NCBI GenBank assembly: GCA_023443625.1
Contig: JAEZTQ010000036.1
Location: forward strand, 1-64,000
DNA: 64,000 nucleotides
Origin: Bacillota bacterium
GTDB lineage: Bacteria; Bacillota_A; Clostridia; Lachnospirales; Lachnospiraceae
Direction of reading: 5' to 3'
Shown one piece after another: positions 18,401 to 27,188 of this stretch. The notes below the pieces were generated by a model. That model worked only from the letters and a program-made list of their open reading frames with translations, made no database searches and had not been told where the DNA came from. Position 1 is the first letter of the stretch. Every line of letters starts with the position of its first letter. A program made the translations under genes and the position numbers.

Positions 18401-18841
18401 TTAGTCATCTGCTTTCTTAATATATTTGGCTATTTCACCAAACATCCTTAAAAGATCCTCCGCTTTTGTAATAGCTAGTCCCTGTTCTTCGTCACCTAAA
18501 ATTACTAGTTCATCTCCCGGCATTAATCCAAATAAATCTCTCGCCTTCTTAGGTATTACAATCTGTCCCCTTTCCCCTAAGGTTACTGTTCCAAAGATAT
18601 GCTTCCCTCTTGGAGGTATCATGTCTGAGTTAAATTCATCCTTATAATTGATAAGGTCATCCACGGTTACACCATATAATTGAGCCAAGACAACACAATG
18701 ATTGATATCTGGTGTGGTCTCTCCTTTTTCCCACTTTGCAACTGCCTGTCTTGATACATTTAACTTCTCTGCAACCTCTTCCTGACTATATTTACACTTT
18801 TTTCGTAATGTTTGTAAATTCTGACTAATCATATTTATCAT
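18401..18841 (-). CDS. XRE helix-turn-helix regulator fused to an AbrB/SpoVT domain
   Basis: A 146-aa DNA-binding protein with two different DNA-binding folds. An XRE/Cro helix-turn-helix spans residues about 8-62 (YSQEEVAEKLNVSRQAVAKWEKG). A SpoVT/AbrB swapped-hairpin domain spans about 80-125 (GTVTLGERGQIVIPKKARD). The gene sits 47 bp upstream of the ABC-2 exporter ATPase gene, suggesting local control of that exporter. Ligand unknown. Confidence 0.9.
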   Translation of the reverse strand: MINMISQNLQTLRKKCKYSQEEVAEKLNVSRQAVAKWEKGETTPDINHCVVLAQLYGVTVDDLINYKDEFNSDMIPPRGKHIFGTVTLGERGQIVIPKKARDLFGLMPGDELVILGDEEQGLAITKAEDLLRMFGEIAKYIKKADD

Positions 18842-18934
18842 ACCTCCTAAGTGAAATATACCATAGCCTTTCGTTAATTTCTACCACCAGAAGATTACAT
18901 AATAGAGGCTTTTATGTTATCTTTAGTTGCAAAA

Positions 18935-18992
18935 AAGCTGTTACATAACTTTTTCTACTGATTTTACTGTAAAAAAAGTTCTGCAACAGCTT
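18935..18992 (-). terminator. Intrinsic terminator after the zinc-ribbon gene
   Basis: Read leftward: AAGCTGTT and AACAGCTT enclose AACTTTTTTT/AAAAAGTT, and a run of six T follows. It begins 17 bp past the stop at 19009. Confidence 0.75.
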
Positions 18993-19008
18993 CTATTTGC
19001 CTTTATTA

Positions 19009-19401
19009 TTAAGTTCTTTTAACAAATTCATTCCGACATTTTGGACAGGTAATACGTATCTTTCCCTTACCCCTTGGTACACGGATATTCTGCTTACAGC
19101 GAGAACATCTATAATATTTATGGGTTTTTGTTCCTACCAATGCCAATTTCAATGATTTAAATTTATTCTTTGCTATACTCTCTAATTTATAATAGCTTTG
19201 ATTTTCCTGAGTTCTTTTTGTTATATTCTTTGATAAGGTACGAAATATGGCATAAATCAATACCCCATAGGAAATAAATAGCAGGGGTGATAATCTAGTA
19301 ATCATGGAAAGAATGGATACAAAAAATGAGGTAAATACCAAAGTGCGGGTAAACTGGTCAAAGCCATATCTGCCATACATAAATCTTCTGAACTGATTCA
19401 T
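19009..19401 (-). CDS. Membrane protein with C-terminal zinc ribbon
   Basis: A 130-residue protein: a basic N-terminus, two hydrophobic segments at about residues 22-58, then a C-terminal zinc ribbon with two CxxC knuckles (YRCSRCKQNI and ITCPKCRNEF). Small proteins of this layout are conserved in Lachnospiraceae without assigned function. Single gene with its own terminator. Confidence 0.78.
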   Translation of the reverse strand: MNQFRRFMYGRYGFDQFTRTLVFTSFFVSILSMITRLSPLLFISYGVLIYAIFRTLSKNITKRTQENQSYYKLESIAKNKFKSLKLALVGTKTHKYYRCSRCKQNIRVPRGKGKIRITCPKCRNEFVKRT

Positions 19402-19501
19402 TATAACCCTCCAATTGTGATCTGATATAACTTATCATACAATAATTATATGGCTTTTCCAATTAAAAAAATATTAATTTTTCATTTATTATTTATTATT
19501 C

Positions 19502-19844
19502 ACTGAAACTTTGCAGTTATAGAGTTGCTTGTTTTGCTTGATAATATCAGTATACAACCCCTAAAAAAGCATTCATTATGATATTGTTATTCCAGCGCCT
19601 ATGTCCGAGTTGTTACATTCACTTATGATTTTTTATTGGCTTAGAGATGAAAAAGCACCATGTTTGACGAGCAAAGCGAGGAGTTGGTGCTTTTCATTTC
19701 TGTTTTGCCAAATAAAAAAATCATTAGTGAATGCCAACGAGAAATTGAAGCTGGAATGATAATATCATAAAGAATGCTTTTCATATGCAATAATTACTGA
19801 TATTATCAAGCATAATTCAATGTCTTGAATTGCAAAGTTTCAGT
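19502..19844. repeat. 343-bp imperfect palindrome (MITE-like element)
   Basis: Perfect 14-bp terminal inverted repeats, ACTGAAACTTTGCA at 19502-19515 and its complement at 19831-19844. The inner arms also pair: TGCTTGATAATATCAGT, AAAAGCATTC.TTATGATATT and GATGAAA.AGCACCA each recur in inverted orientation. The arms meet near 19665-19690, so nearly the whole element can form one hairpin of about 160 bp. No open reading frame lies inside and no clear target-site duplication was found. It fills most of the 454-bp gap upstream of the LacI gene's 3' end. Confidence 0.85.
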
Positions 19845-19855
19845 TGTTTATAAAT

Positions 19856-20887
19856 CTATATTGTCTTTGTTGATTGACCAATTACCAAATCTGCAGAAAA
19901 TACTTTCCCATCCATCAAGGTCTTATTCTCAATCACATTAAAAAGGATTCGAATTGTCTCCTTTGCCATTGCTTCCACCGGCTGCCGGATTGTAGTAATG
20001 GAAGGATGATAAAAATAAGAAATGTCCATGCCATCAAATCCGGCAACAGAATAATCGTCTGGTATTTTCTTTCCCTCTTCAAAAATCGCTTTACAACAGC
20101 CCACTGCCATGCTATCAGATATTGCAAAGATTGCAGTACACTCTGTTCCTGATTTTAATAGTTCCTTAGTAACCTTATATCCATAAATCATAGAAAAGGT
20201 ATCCATGGTATCATCTGTAATATACCTTACTAATTCCGGATCAAAGGTAATGTGATTATCCAAAAGGGCTTTCTTATATCCCTCCAGTCTCAACTTACCT
20301 ATACTTTCGTCACAGGGTGGTGCAGAGATGGTAGCAATTTTTTTATGCCCAAGCTTACATAGATAATCCACCATTTTATAACTTTCGCTGAAATCATCAA
20401 CCATTACATAGGAATAATTCTCTTTGCATATTTTCTCAGAAATACCACCCGTACTTAAGATAAATGGCACTTTTAATTGCTTCAATTTATCCTCGGACTT
20501 ATAGAAATAACCACCTAAGAAGACTATTCCCTTCAACCTCTTTTCCTTCTCCAGCAACAAGGCAACATCAACTTCATCCTCATGCTCCTCAACTCGGTGT
20601 AATAGAAAAGAATACTTCTTCTTTTGTATGTCATTTTCAAATACTTTCAGCATGTTACTAAAGAAAGGATTGCTGATACCCTTAATTAGTACTGCAATGG
20701 TATTTGATTCAGAACGTTTGAGATTCCTGGCACTATTATTAGGAATATAATTATATTCCTTAATTGTCTGCATAATTAGGGTCTTCGTCACCTCATTAAT
20801 ATCCGGATGATTATTAATAGCTCTGGATACTGTACTGACTGCAACACCACATATTCTGGCTATATCTTTAATTGTCGTTGTTTCCAT
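19856..20887 (-). CDS. LacI-family transcriptional regulator of the maltodextrin operon
   Basis: A 343-aa repressor. N-terminal LacI helix-turn-helix at residues 4-55 (TIKDIARICGVAVSTVSRAI, hinge YIPNNSARNLK), then a periplasmic-binding-like effector domain ending in the dimer-facing DGMDISYFYHPSITTIRQP. It is the last gene after malQ and probably binds the two CG-centred operators upstream of malE (26071-26082, 26095-26106). A MalR-like role is inferred from context. Confidence 0.92.
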   Translation of the reverse strand: METTTIKDIARICGVAVSTVSRAINNHPDINEVTKTLIMQTIKEYNYIPNNSARNLKRSESNTIAVLIKGISNPFFSNMLKVFENDIQKKKYSFLLHRVEEHEDEVDVALLLEKEKRLKGIVFLGGYFYKSEDKLKQLKVPFILSTGGISEKICKENYSYVMVDDFSESYKMVDYLCKLGHKKIATISAPPCDESIGKLRLEGYKKALLDNHITFDPELVRYITDDTMDTFSMIYGYKVTKELLKSGTECTAIFAISDSMAVGCCKAIFEEGKKIPDDYSVAGFDGMDISYFYHPSITTIRQPVEAMAKETIRILFNVIENKTLMDGKVFSADLVIGQSTKTI

Positions 20888-20995
20888 TATAATTCTTCCT
20901 TTGCATTAGTAGAACCCTATGTTCTTATATAATCAACATCTTACTAATATTTCACTCATTATATCAATTTAAGTCCTAAAATGCAAATGCACTTA

Positions 20996-22477
20996 CTAAA
21001 TCCTCCCATATAGTTTTGCCATTTTTCTAATCTTAATTAGTAATTCATCCTTTAAATCCCCCTCACACAATCTCCATTTCCAGTTGTTACCCACTGTTGA
21101 GGGAATATTAATTCTTGCTTCACTAGAAAGCCCCAGATAATCCTGTACAGGAATAATACAATAATTTGCAACACTTTGCATAGCTAGACGTATTAATGCC
21201 CAATTCATATTGGCAGTATCCTCCTGGTCTATATTTAAATACTCAAGGGCCAAGGCATAATCTTTTTCATTAATACTCTGAAGCCATCCCATAATTGTAT
21301 CATTATCATGAGTACCAGTATAAACCACACAGTTTTTCTCATAATTATGAGGAAGATAGTCGCTTTCTTCTCTTGAATCAAAAGCAAATTCCAACACCTT
21401 CATTCCTGGATAGCCTGTCTTTTTTAACAAATCTCGTACACTGTCCGTTATATAACCCAAATCCTCCGCAATGATATCAACATTGCCCAGCCTCTTTTTT
21501 ATCTTTTCAAAGAATTCATATCCAGGCCCCTTCTCCCAGGTACCATTTACTGCTGTAGCTTCACCATAAGGAATAGAATAATATTCATCAAAACCTTTAA
21601 AATGGTCTATTCTTACCACATCATACAATTGAAAGCTATAAGAGATGCGACGTATCCACCAATCATAGCCTGTCACCTTATGGGTCTCCCATTGGAATAA
21701 AGGATTCCCCCACAATTGTCCATCTACAGAAAAAGCATCTGGTGGACAGCCTGCTACTGCTGTGGGAATTAATTTGTCATCTAATTGAAATAGCTCTGGG
21801 TGAGCCCAGGTATCTGCACTGTCATAAGCAACATAAATAGGTATGTCACCGATGATTTTTACCCCATTTTCCTTTGCATAGTTCTTTAGCTTCTTCCATT
21901 GCTTTGTAAATAAATACTGTATATACTCATAGAATTCTAAATCATATTGAAGTTTCTTTTTATAATCATTTAATGCCTGCTCCCTGCGAAGCTTGATATC
22001 ATCTGGCCAATCACATAGGCTTAATCCTCCAAAGCTGTTCTTAATTGCCATATATAAGGCATAGTCAAAAAGCCAGTAGGCGTTTTCTTCCTTAAACTCA
22101 ATAAATTCTTTATTATCACTAATATTACTTCTTACATACGCTTTACGAAGCATATCAAAGCGAGATAGATATATTTTCTCATAATCAATATATCTTAGAT
22201 TATTACCAAAATCATAGCTATCACATTCCTTCTTAGTAAGTAACCCCTCCTTAATTAGCATATCTGGGTCTATAAAATATGGATTACCTGCAAAAGTAGA
22301 AAAAGATTGATAGGGTGAATCACCATATCCCGTTGGTCCAATGGGCAATATCTGCCAATACTTTTGCCCCGCTTTCTTTAGGCTATCAATAAAATGATAG
22401 GCACTTTTTGAAAATGACCCAATACCGTATTTTGAAGGTAAACTTGCTATTGGAAGCAGTATTCCGCTTGCTCTCAT
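20996..22477 (-). CDS. malQ: 4-alpha-glucanotransferase (amylomaltase)
   Basis: GH77 enzyme (493 aa) that disproportionates malto-oligosaccharides in the cytoplasm. Opening RASGILLPIASLPSKYGIG and the conserved GPTGYGDSPYQSFS. Catalytic Asp in VRIDHFKGF, acid/base Glu in IIAEDLG and the THDND motif. It starts 34 bp after malG and precedes lacI, so it belongs to the maltodextrin operon and processes the imported sugar. Confidence 0.96.
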   Translation of the reverse strand: MRASGILLPIASLPSKYGIGSFSKSAYHFIDSLKKAGQKYWQILPIGPTGYGDSPYQSFSTFAGNPYFIDPDMLIKEGLLTKKECDSYDFGNNLRYIDYEKIYLSRFDMLRKAYVRSNISDNKEFIEFKEENAYWLFDYALYMAIKNSFGGLSLCDWPDDIKLRREQALNDYKKKLQYDLEFYEYIQYLFTKQWKKLKNYAKENGVKIIGDIPIYVAYDSADTWAHPELFQLDDKLIPTAVAGCPPDAFSVDGQLWGNPLFQWETHKVTGYDWWIRRISYSFQLYDVVRIDHFKGFDEYYSIPYGEATAVNGTWEKGPGYEFFEKIKKRLGNVDIIAEDLGYITDSVRDLLKKTGYPGMKVLEFAFDSREESDYLPHNYEKNCVVYTGTHDNDTIMGWLQSINEKDYALALEYLNIDQEDTANMNWALIRLAMQSVANYCIIPVQDYLGLSSEARINIPSTVGNNWKWRLCEGDLKDELLIKIRKMAKLYGRI

Positions 22478-22511
22478 AATGTCACATCCTTTGTCTTTGA
22501 TTTATACTCAA

Positions 22512-23357
22512 TTATCCTTTTATAGCTCCTGCAACTGCACCTTCAATAATATATCTTTGACAGAATAAGTAAAATAATATAACTGGTATTATGGCCAGAA
22601 CCAGCATAGCCATCATAGCACCCATATCAATTGATCCATATCCTCCTTTAAGATATTGAATAGCAATTGGTATAGTCTTATATTCTATACCAATTAATAA
22701 ATATGGCATCAGGTAGTCGTTCCAAATCCACATAGTATTTAAGATGCCAACCGTTACCAATATAGGCTTCATAACTGGCGTTACAACCCTGAAGAATGTT
22801 GTAACTGGATTACACCCATCTATCATAGCCGCCTCCTCTATTTCCAGAGGAATTGATTTTACAAATCCACTAAATAGAAATACAGATAAACCAGAACCGA
22901 AACCAAGGTAGATTATGATAATACCAATAGGATTATCCATATGTAGTACATTTGCAACCTTCGTCATTGTAAACATTACCAATTGGAAGGGAACAATCAT
23001 AGAAAAGGCAAATGTATAATACAATAAATTATTAAATTTATTCTTAACTCTCGTTATATACCAGGCAGTCATTGATGTAAAAAAAACAATAACGATTACA
23101 GCACTTATTGTAATAAAGAAAGACCAGCCTGCAGCTTGAAAAAAATCTATCTTTTCAATACCACTTGAGTAATTTTCCGATTTAACAAAAGTATCAGCAG
23201 TTGGTAGTTTAAAGGGTTCCTGACTAATGAAGAACTTTCCCTTAAAGGAGTTAAGGAATACAATAAAGATGGGGGATAGAAATACTACAGATAAAACTAG
23301 CAGTAATACAAATAGTAACTTATTTATTACTTCTCCTTTATATGCTGCCTTAATCAT
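22512..23357 (-). CDS. Maltodextrin-type ABC transporter permease (MalG-like)
   Basis: A 281-aa CUT1 permease with six membrane segments and the EAA loop EEAAMIDGCNPVTTFFRVV. C-terminus GAVAGAIKG. Start codon overlaps the stop of the MalF-like gene by 1 base. Association with malQ supports malto-oligosaccharide uptake. Confidence 0.93.
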   Translation of the reverse strand: MIKAAYKGEVINKLLFVLLLVLSVVFLSPIFIVFLNSFKGKFFISQEPFKLPTADTFVKSENYSSGIEKIDFFQAAGWSFFITISAVIVIVFFTSMTAWYITRVKNKFNNLLYYTFAFSMIVPFQLVMFTMTKVANVLHMDNPIGIIIIYLGFGSGLSVFLFSGFVKSIPLEIEEAAMIDGCNPVTTFFRVVTPVMKPILVTVGILNTMWIWNDYLMPYLLIGIEYKTIPIAIQYLKGGYGSIDMGAMMAMLVLAIIPVILFYLFCQRYIIEGAVAGAIKG

Positions 23358-24199
23358 TAGTTCTCCACCTCCTTTGATCTTGTTACTTTAAGCTGTATAT
23401 ATGCCACCAAGGCAACGATTAGAAAGAAAACAACGGCTTTTGCCTGACCTATCCCTTCGCTACCAACAGATGCGTAAAAGGTATTAAAAATATCCAGAGC
23501 TAGCATTGCAGTCTTCTTAGAAGGTGCTCCGGCAGTTAATGCTAAGTTTTGGTCAAATAATTTAAATGAATTAGTCATAGTCAAAAACAAGCAAATAGTT
23601 ACCGATGGCATAACTAGGGGTATAATGACTTTTCTTAACATCTGTAAAGAACCTGCTCCATCAATTCTTGCTGCCTGCATGATATCTCCAGGTATACTCT
23701 GTATTCCTGCAATATAGATTACCATCATATATCCAACCATCTGCCAATTCATGAGAATAACCAATCCCCAAAAACCGTATTCAGGTTTAAAAGTAAGGGT
23801 CACACCATATTGATATAATACTCCGTTAAGGATTAGCTGCCATATATAGCCCAGCACAATGCCACCTATTAAATTAGGCATAAATATCATTGTTCTAAAG
23901 AGATTGGTTCCTTTTATTTTTCTAGTTAACATCAGGGCAAAGAGAAAAGCAAAGACATTAATAGTTATTACTGAAACCACAGCAAACCGTACAGTAAACC
24001 AGAGAGCATTGACAAATTCTTTATTAGCAAATGCCATCTTGTAATTTCGCAGTCCTACCCATTTAGCATCGATCACTGTTGTAAATTCAGTAAAAGATAA
24101 AAATATACCTAAAATAAAAGGAATGATAAAAGCTATAGTAAATGCAATTAATGTAGGTAATAAAAAAACCGGTAAATATCTCTTATTATGTCTGTTCAT
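23357..24199 (-). CDS. Maltodextrin-type ABC transporter permease (MalF-like)
   Basis: A 280-aa CUT1 permease. The EAA loop reads MQAARIDGAGSLQMLRKVIIP in the last third. It lacks the large periplasmic insertion of enterobacterial MalF, as is usual in Firmicutes. Preceded by a 6-bp hairpin (GCTGCC/GGCAGC, 24213-24230) placed immediately before the GGAGGG ribosome site, and by a long structured spacer after malE. Confidence 0.93.
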   Translation of the reverse strand: MNRHNKRYLPVFLLPTLIAFTIAFIIPFILGIFLSFTEFTTVIDAKWVGLRNYKMAFANKEFVNALWFTVRFAVVSVITINVFAFLFALMLTRKIKGTNLFRTMIFMPNLIGGIVLGYIWQLILNGVLYQYGVTLTFKPEYGFWGLVILMNWQMVGYMMVIYIAGIQSIPGDIMQAARIDGAGSLQMLRKVIIPLVMPSVTICLFLTMTNSFKLFDQNLALTAGAPSKKTAMLALDIFNTFYASVGSEGIGQAKAVVFFLIVALVAYIQLKVTRSKEVEN

Positions 24200-24212
24200 T
24201 CTAACCCTCCAT

Positions 24213-24560
24213 GCTGCCTATCAAGGCAGCTCAAAACCCCGGAAGAACAAGGAGTGAGCACCATTGTGCGAACTTCGCAGTTCTTCCTAATGGAAGACCA
24301 TGTCTTCCATTTGTGAAGATGCTCTTTCTTCACACTGCATAAGTCACAATCAAAGACTATTGCAGACATTAATAGCTTATTATTAATAGTAGGGGGCTGC
24401 AGCCTATCTGCCCTATCTGTTTTATAAGCAGCATTTTCTACAGCCCCTATTACTTTAAAATATCAAATTCTCATGCTGATTTCATCAGCACCACTATTAA
24501 TATAAACCTACATGAGAATCACCAGCCTCCGGCGGATGCACAATCACTACCCTCGGCACA
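24213..24560 (-). promoter_or_regulatory. Cluster of hairpins between malE and malF
   Basis: The 424-bp spacer contains GGAAGAC-CAT-GTCTTCC near 24284-24310, GTGAAGA/TCTTCAC near 24313-24335, an AGGGG.CTG.AG stem near 24391-24450 and ATTCTCATG/CATGAGAAT near 24469-24520. It holds no gene. In E. coli the malE-malF gap carries hairpins that stabilise the abundant malE message. A similar differential-expression role is inferred here. Confidence 0.5.
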
Positions 24561-24623
24561 TTTATATATCAAAAATTAAGAATTATTAAACCTTTGGGAA
24601 TTTTATTATAAATACTGTAATAA

Positions 24624-26003
24624 TTATTTTGCTGTAGCCTTTGCTCTTTCCGATTTCCAAGAATCTTTCACTATGGTTGTTACTTCATCCCAAGTCTTGC
24701 TTCCCTGAACATATTCTAATAATCCATTTCCAAAATCATTCTTAAACTGTTCACTAGGGAATGCTGCAAAGGTCCAGCCAATACTTGTAACACCGTCTTT
24801 TTCCATCCAGGCAAGAACTTCTTTAGCTAAGGGATCAACAGGTTTTTCATCCTCTTCAAAAGTTGTGAAGGGTGCAATAAAACCTAATTGATTTGTAACG
24901 TAATCTTTACCTTTTTCACTGCTAAACATCCATTCAATAAAATCTATAGAAGCCTTCTGTTTTGCTTCTGATACCTTACTGTTAATTGCTAAGTAATTTT
25001 CTGTACCAACGCAAAGACCTTGGTTTTCTTCTCCTTCTATACCAGTATAGATAGGTAAGAATTTAATGTCTCCTTCATTAACAACATTACCCTCAACACC
25101 ACTAATCTGTGACCATGCCCAGTTACCGTTTTGAACCATAGCTACCTGACCTAAAGCAAACTCAGCCATGGAATCATTTACTGTCTTACTACCAAGAAGT
25201 CCTGCGCTGCTAATAGAGTTATTTACATAAAGGTCAAAAACATTCTTATACTCTGCAGCATATTTGAATTCAATCTCAGATGCTGCAAGTCCTGCTAAAG
25301 TTGGACTATCAAAAGAGGTAATGTCTTTGAATTCATTGAATAAAGGCATATTAGCTAAATGTGTATGCCATCTCCACTGATCACCAGAAGCTAAAGAGGT
25401 AGAAGCAAATACGCCTTGAATTTCTAAAGCGTCTTTATTAGCTGTCATATCTTCAACAACTGCCTTTAATGCTGTAAAATTATTAACCTGGTCCATGGAG
25501 GAATACTCTGTAGCTTTATTGGCAAGGCCAAAGTATTTATCCATGATGGCATTATTATAAATAATACCATAACCTTCTACAACATAAGGAATGCCATACA
25601 CGCCCTCTCCGGAGGTAACAGCTAAACTCTTATCAGAAAGATAACTATAAAGCTTGGTCTCCTTTAAATCAGCACAATAATCCTTCCAGGATTCAAATCC
25701 AACGGGTCCATTAATCTGGAAAATTGTCGGAGGCTCTGATTTAGCTACTTCTGATTTTAATGTTTGCTCATATGTACCGCTGGCTGCTGTAACCACTTTG
25801 ACTTTAATTCCTGTTTCTGCTTCATAATCTACAGCTATTTTTTCATATACTTCTGAAATTTCCGGTTTAAAATTCAAATAATAGATCTCGTCTACCTTCC
25901 CATTACCGCTAGTCTTACTATCATCTTTCCCGCAAGCCATAAAAGAACTAGTTACCATAATCAGCATTACAAGGATTGCAATTAATCTACTGATTTTTTT
26001 CAT
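24624..26003 (-). CDS. Maltodextrin-type substrate-binding lipoprotein (MalE-like)
   Basis: A 459-aa solute-binding protein. Signal peptide with lipobox TSSFMACG (Cys24), then a Ser/Gly linker and a family 1 fold. First gene of the operon, with a promoter and two LacI-type operators upstream. AAGGAGAGGG lies just before the ATG. Ligand inferred from malQ linkage; other alpha-glucans are possible. Confidence 0.9.
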   Translation of the reverse strand: MKKISRLIAILVMLIMVTSSFMACGKDDSKTSGNGKVDEIYYLNFKPEISEVYEKIAVDYEAETGIKVKVVTAASGTYEQTLKSEVAKSEPPTIFQINGPVGFESWKDYCADLKETKLYSYLSDKSLAVTSGEGVYGIPYVVEGYGIIYNNAIMDKYFGLANKATEYSSMDQVNNFTALKAVVEDMTANKDALEIQGVFASTSLASGDQWRWHTHLANMPLFNEFKDITSFDSPTLAGLAASEIEFKYAAEYKNVFDLYVNNSISSAGLLGSKTVNDSMAEFALGQVAMVQNGNWAWSQISGVEGNVVNEGDIKFLPIYTGIEGEENQGLCVGTENYLAINSKVSEAKQKASIDFIEWMFSSEKGKDYVTNQLGFIAPFTTFEEDEKPVDPLAKEVLAWMEKDGVTSIGWTFAAFPSEQFKNDFGNGLLEYVQGSKTWDEVTTIVKDSWKSERAKATAK

Positions 26004-26070
26004 CTTTCCCTCTCCTTCTTTTTGTTGAATAGTACCAATCGGCCATTCAATTATTTGACTTTTTTAATTT

Positions 26071-26082
26071 GGTAACGTTATC
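26071..26082. promoter_or_regulatory. LacI-type operator O2 upstream of malE
   Basis: GGTAACGTTATC, a near-perfect palindrome centred on CG, the hallmark of LacI-family sites. It lies 68 bp before the malE start, downstream of the predicted promoter. Confidence 0.65.
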
Positions 26083-26094
26083 AGTAACCTTCCC

Positions 26095-26106
26095 GGTATC
26101 GTTTCC
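26095..26106. promoter_or_regulatory. LacI-type operator O1 upstream of malE
   Basis: GGTATCGTTTCC, CG-centred, 24 bp centre-to-centre from O2 (about two helical turns). It lies just downstream of the -10 element, where a bound repressor would block initiation. Confidence 0.6.
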
Positions 26107-26113
26107 AATTTCT

Positions 26114-26141
26114 ATTTTACCATATATTTCATAAAAATCAA
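26114..26141 (-). promoter_or_regulatory. Predicted malE promoter
   Basis: On the minus strand TTGATT (26136-26141), 16-bp spacer, TAAAAT (26114-26119). The two LacI-type operators follow directly. Confidence 0.5.
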
Positions 26142-26180
26142 TGGCTAATTTATAAATTTTAACAAATATGTATAATAAAA

Positions 26181-26222
26181 AACAGACTAGAAAGATCAAT
26201 AATTCTGCCTTCCAGTCTGTCA
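26181..26222 (-). terminator. Intrinsic terminator of cobO
   Basis: On the minus strand CAGACTGGAAG pairs with CTTTCTAGTCTG and is followed by TTTTTTATT. It begins about 13 bp past the cobO stop. Confidence 0.8.
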
Positions 26223-26234
26223 GATATAACATAT

Positions 26235-26759
26235 TTAAAATTCAATCCCTTTTCTTGCTACTATTCCCTTCTCATAGGGATGCTTATGTTTCTTTATTTC
26301 TGAAACATAGTCGGCCATCTCAATTAACTGACTAGAGGGATTTCTTCCTGTCATTACTACTTCAATATTCGAATTCTTATTTTTCAAAAACTCATAAACC
26401 ATGGTATCATCGATCAGCTTAGTATCTATAGTTCCAATGATTTCATCTAATATAAGTAAGGTCTTAGCAGAAGTATATATCCTAGCAATAGCCTCCTCAA
26501 ATAATCTTTTATTCTCCTGAAACACCGCCGCTCTTTCTTCCTGGGTATAAAGATTAGAAAATTTGCTAGGAAAATCACCCCGTAATACTGTAACATTATC
26601 TAACTTCCTTAAGATATCCAGTTCACCTGTCTCCCAGGCTTTTATAAACTGCACAAAAACAATATGATAGCCACTGGCACAGGCTCTAACTGCCAGACCA
26701 AGGGATGCTGTTGTCTTTCCTTTTCCATCTCCACAATATACATGTATTAATCCACTCAT
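26235..26759 (-). CDS. cobO: Cob(I)yrinic acid a,c-diamide adenosyltransferase
   Basis: ATP:corrinoid adenosyltransferase of the CobO/BtuR family (174 aa). It attaches the adenosyl ligand to cobalt in the cytoplasm. P-loop GDGKGKTTASLG near residue 9 and ILDEIIGTID in the middle. The ATG at 26759 is chosen because GGGAGA lies 7 bases upstream; a further in-frame start at 26780 lacks this. It stands alone, so it may serve corrinoid salvage. Confidence 0.93.
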   Translation of the reverse strand: MSGLIHVYCGDGKGKTTASLGLAVRACASGYHIVFVQFIKAWETGELDILRKLDNVTVLRGDFPSKFSNLYTQEERAAVFQENKRLFEEAIARIYTSAKTLLILDEIIGTIDTKLIDDTMVYEFLKNKNSNIEVVMTGRNPSSQLIEMADYVSEIKKHKHPYEKGIVARKGIEF

Positions 26760-26921
26760 ACCTATCTCCCTTCTGCCCAATGTAGGTTAATTTGTCTTTC
26801 ATATTTCAATTATTTAATCCTTACAACCTGTTAACAGAGTGTCTTTCTATTAGCATAATCCAAAATTGTAAGATTGACAAGAAGGATATAGGGGTTTTAA
26901 AAGAATTCCTACCAAACATAT

Positions 26922-27073
26922 AGAACAAAGTGTCAGCTTGCTGACACTTTGCGCCCGAGGGGATTTCGAAGCAATATACTTCATACGCAAATTCATATGC
27001 GTTATTCGCTGAGGTGCGCATCCATAGGGTCGTGTTTTTATTCAATAGGACGTAGTTTCCTATTGAATAAAAA
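26922..27073 (+). repeat. Dispersed structured element, copy B
   Basis: AGAACAAAG; hairpin 1 AAAGTGTCAG-CTTG-CTGACACTTT (26927-26950), with a stem unlike copies A and C; core CGCCCGAGGGGATT.CGAAGCAATA; an inner ATACGCAAATTC/ATATGCGTTAT stem; GAGGTGCGCATCC at 27011-27023; hairpin 2 with a perfect 16-bp stem TTTTTATTCAATAGGA (27035-27050) and complement (27058-27073). It fills most of the 408-bp gap between sigK and cobO. Hairpin 2 may also terminate sigK. Confidence 0.88.
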
Positions 27074-27188
27074 GAGCTGTTGGTAAATTCCAAAATCCGA
27101 AGATTTGGAATCTACCACAGCCCTGATTTAGGCATTTTTGAACAATCTTATGTAGAATGGAATATAATGCTTTCTAAAAACAAGACTC

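Noticed and set aside
26047..26232. 61-codon minus-strand frame after cobO with a hydrophobic stretch
   Set aside because: It has no ribosome site, and its first part is the strong cobO terminator hairpin. The rest covers the malE promoter and operators.
26821..27093. 90-codon minus-strand frame between sigK and cobO
   Set aside because: It lies almost wholly in dispersed element copy B and has no ribosome site or family resemblance.
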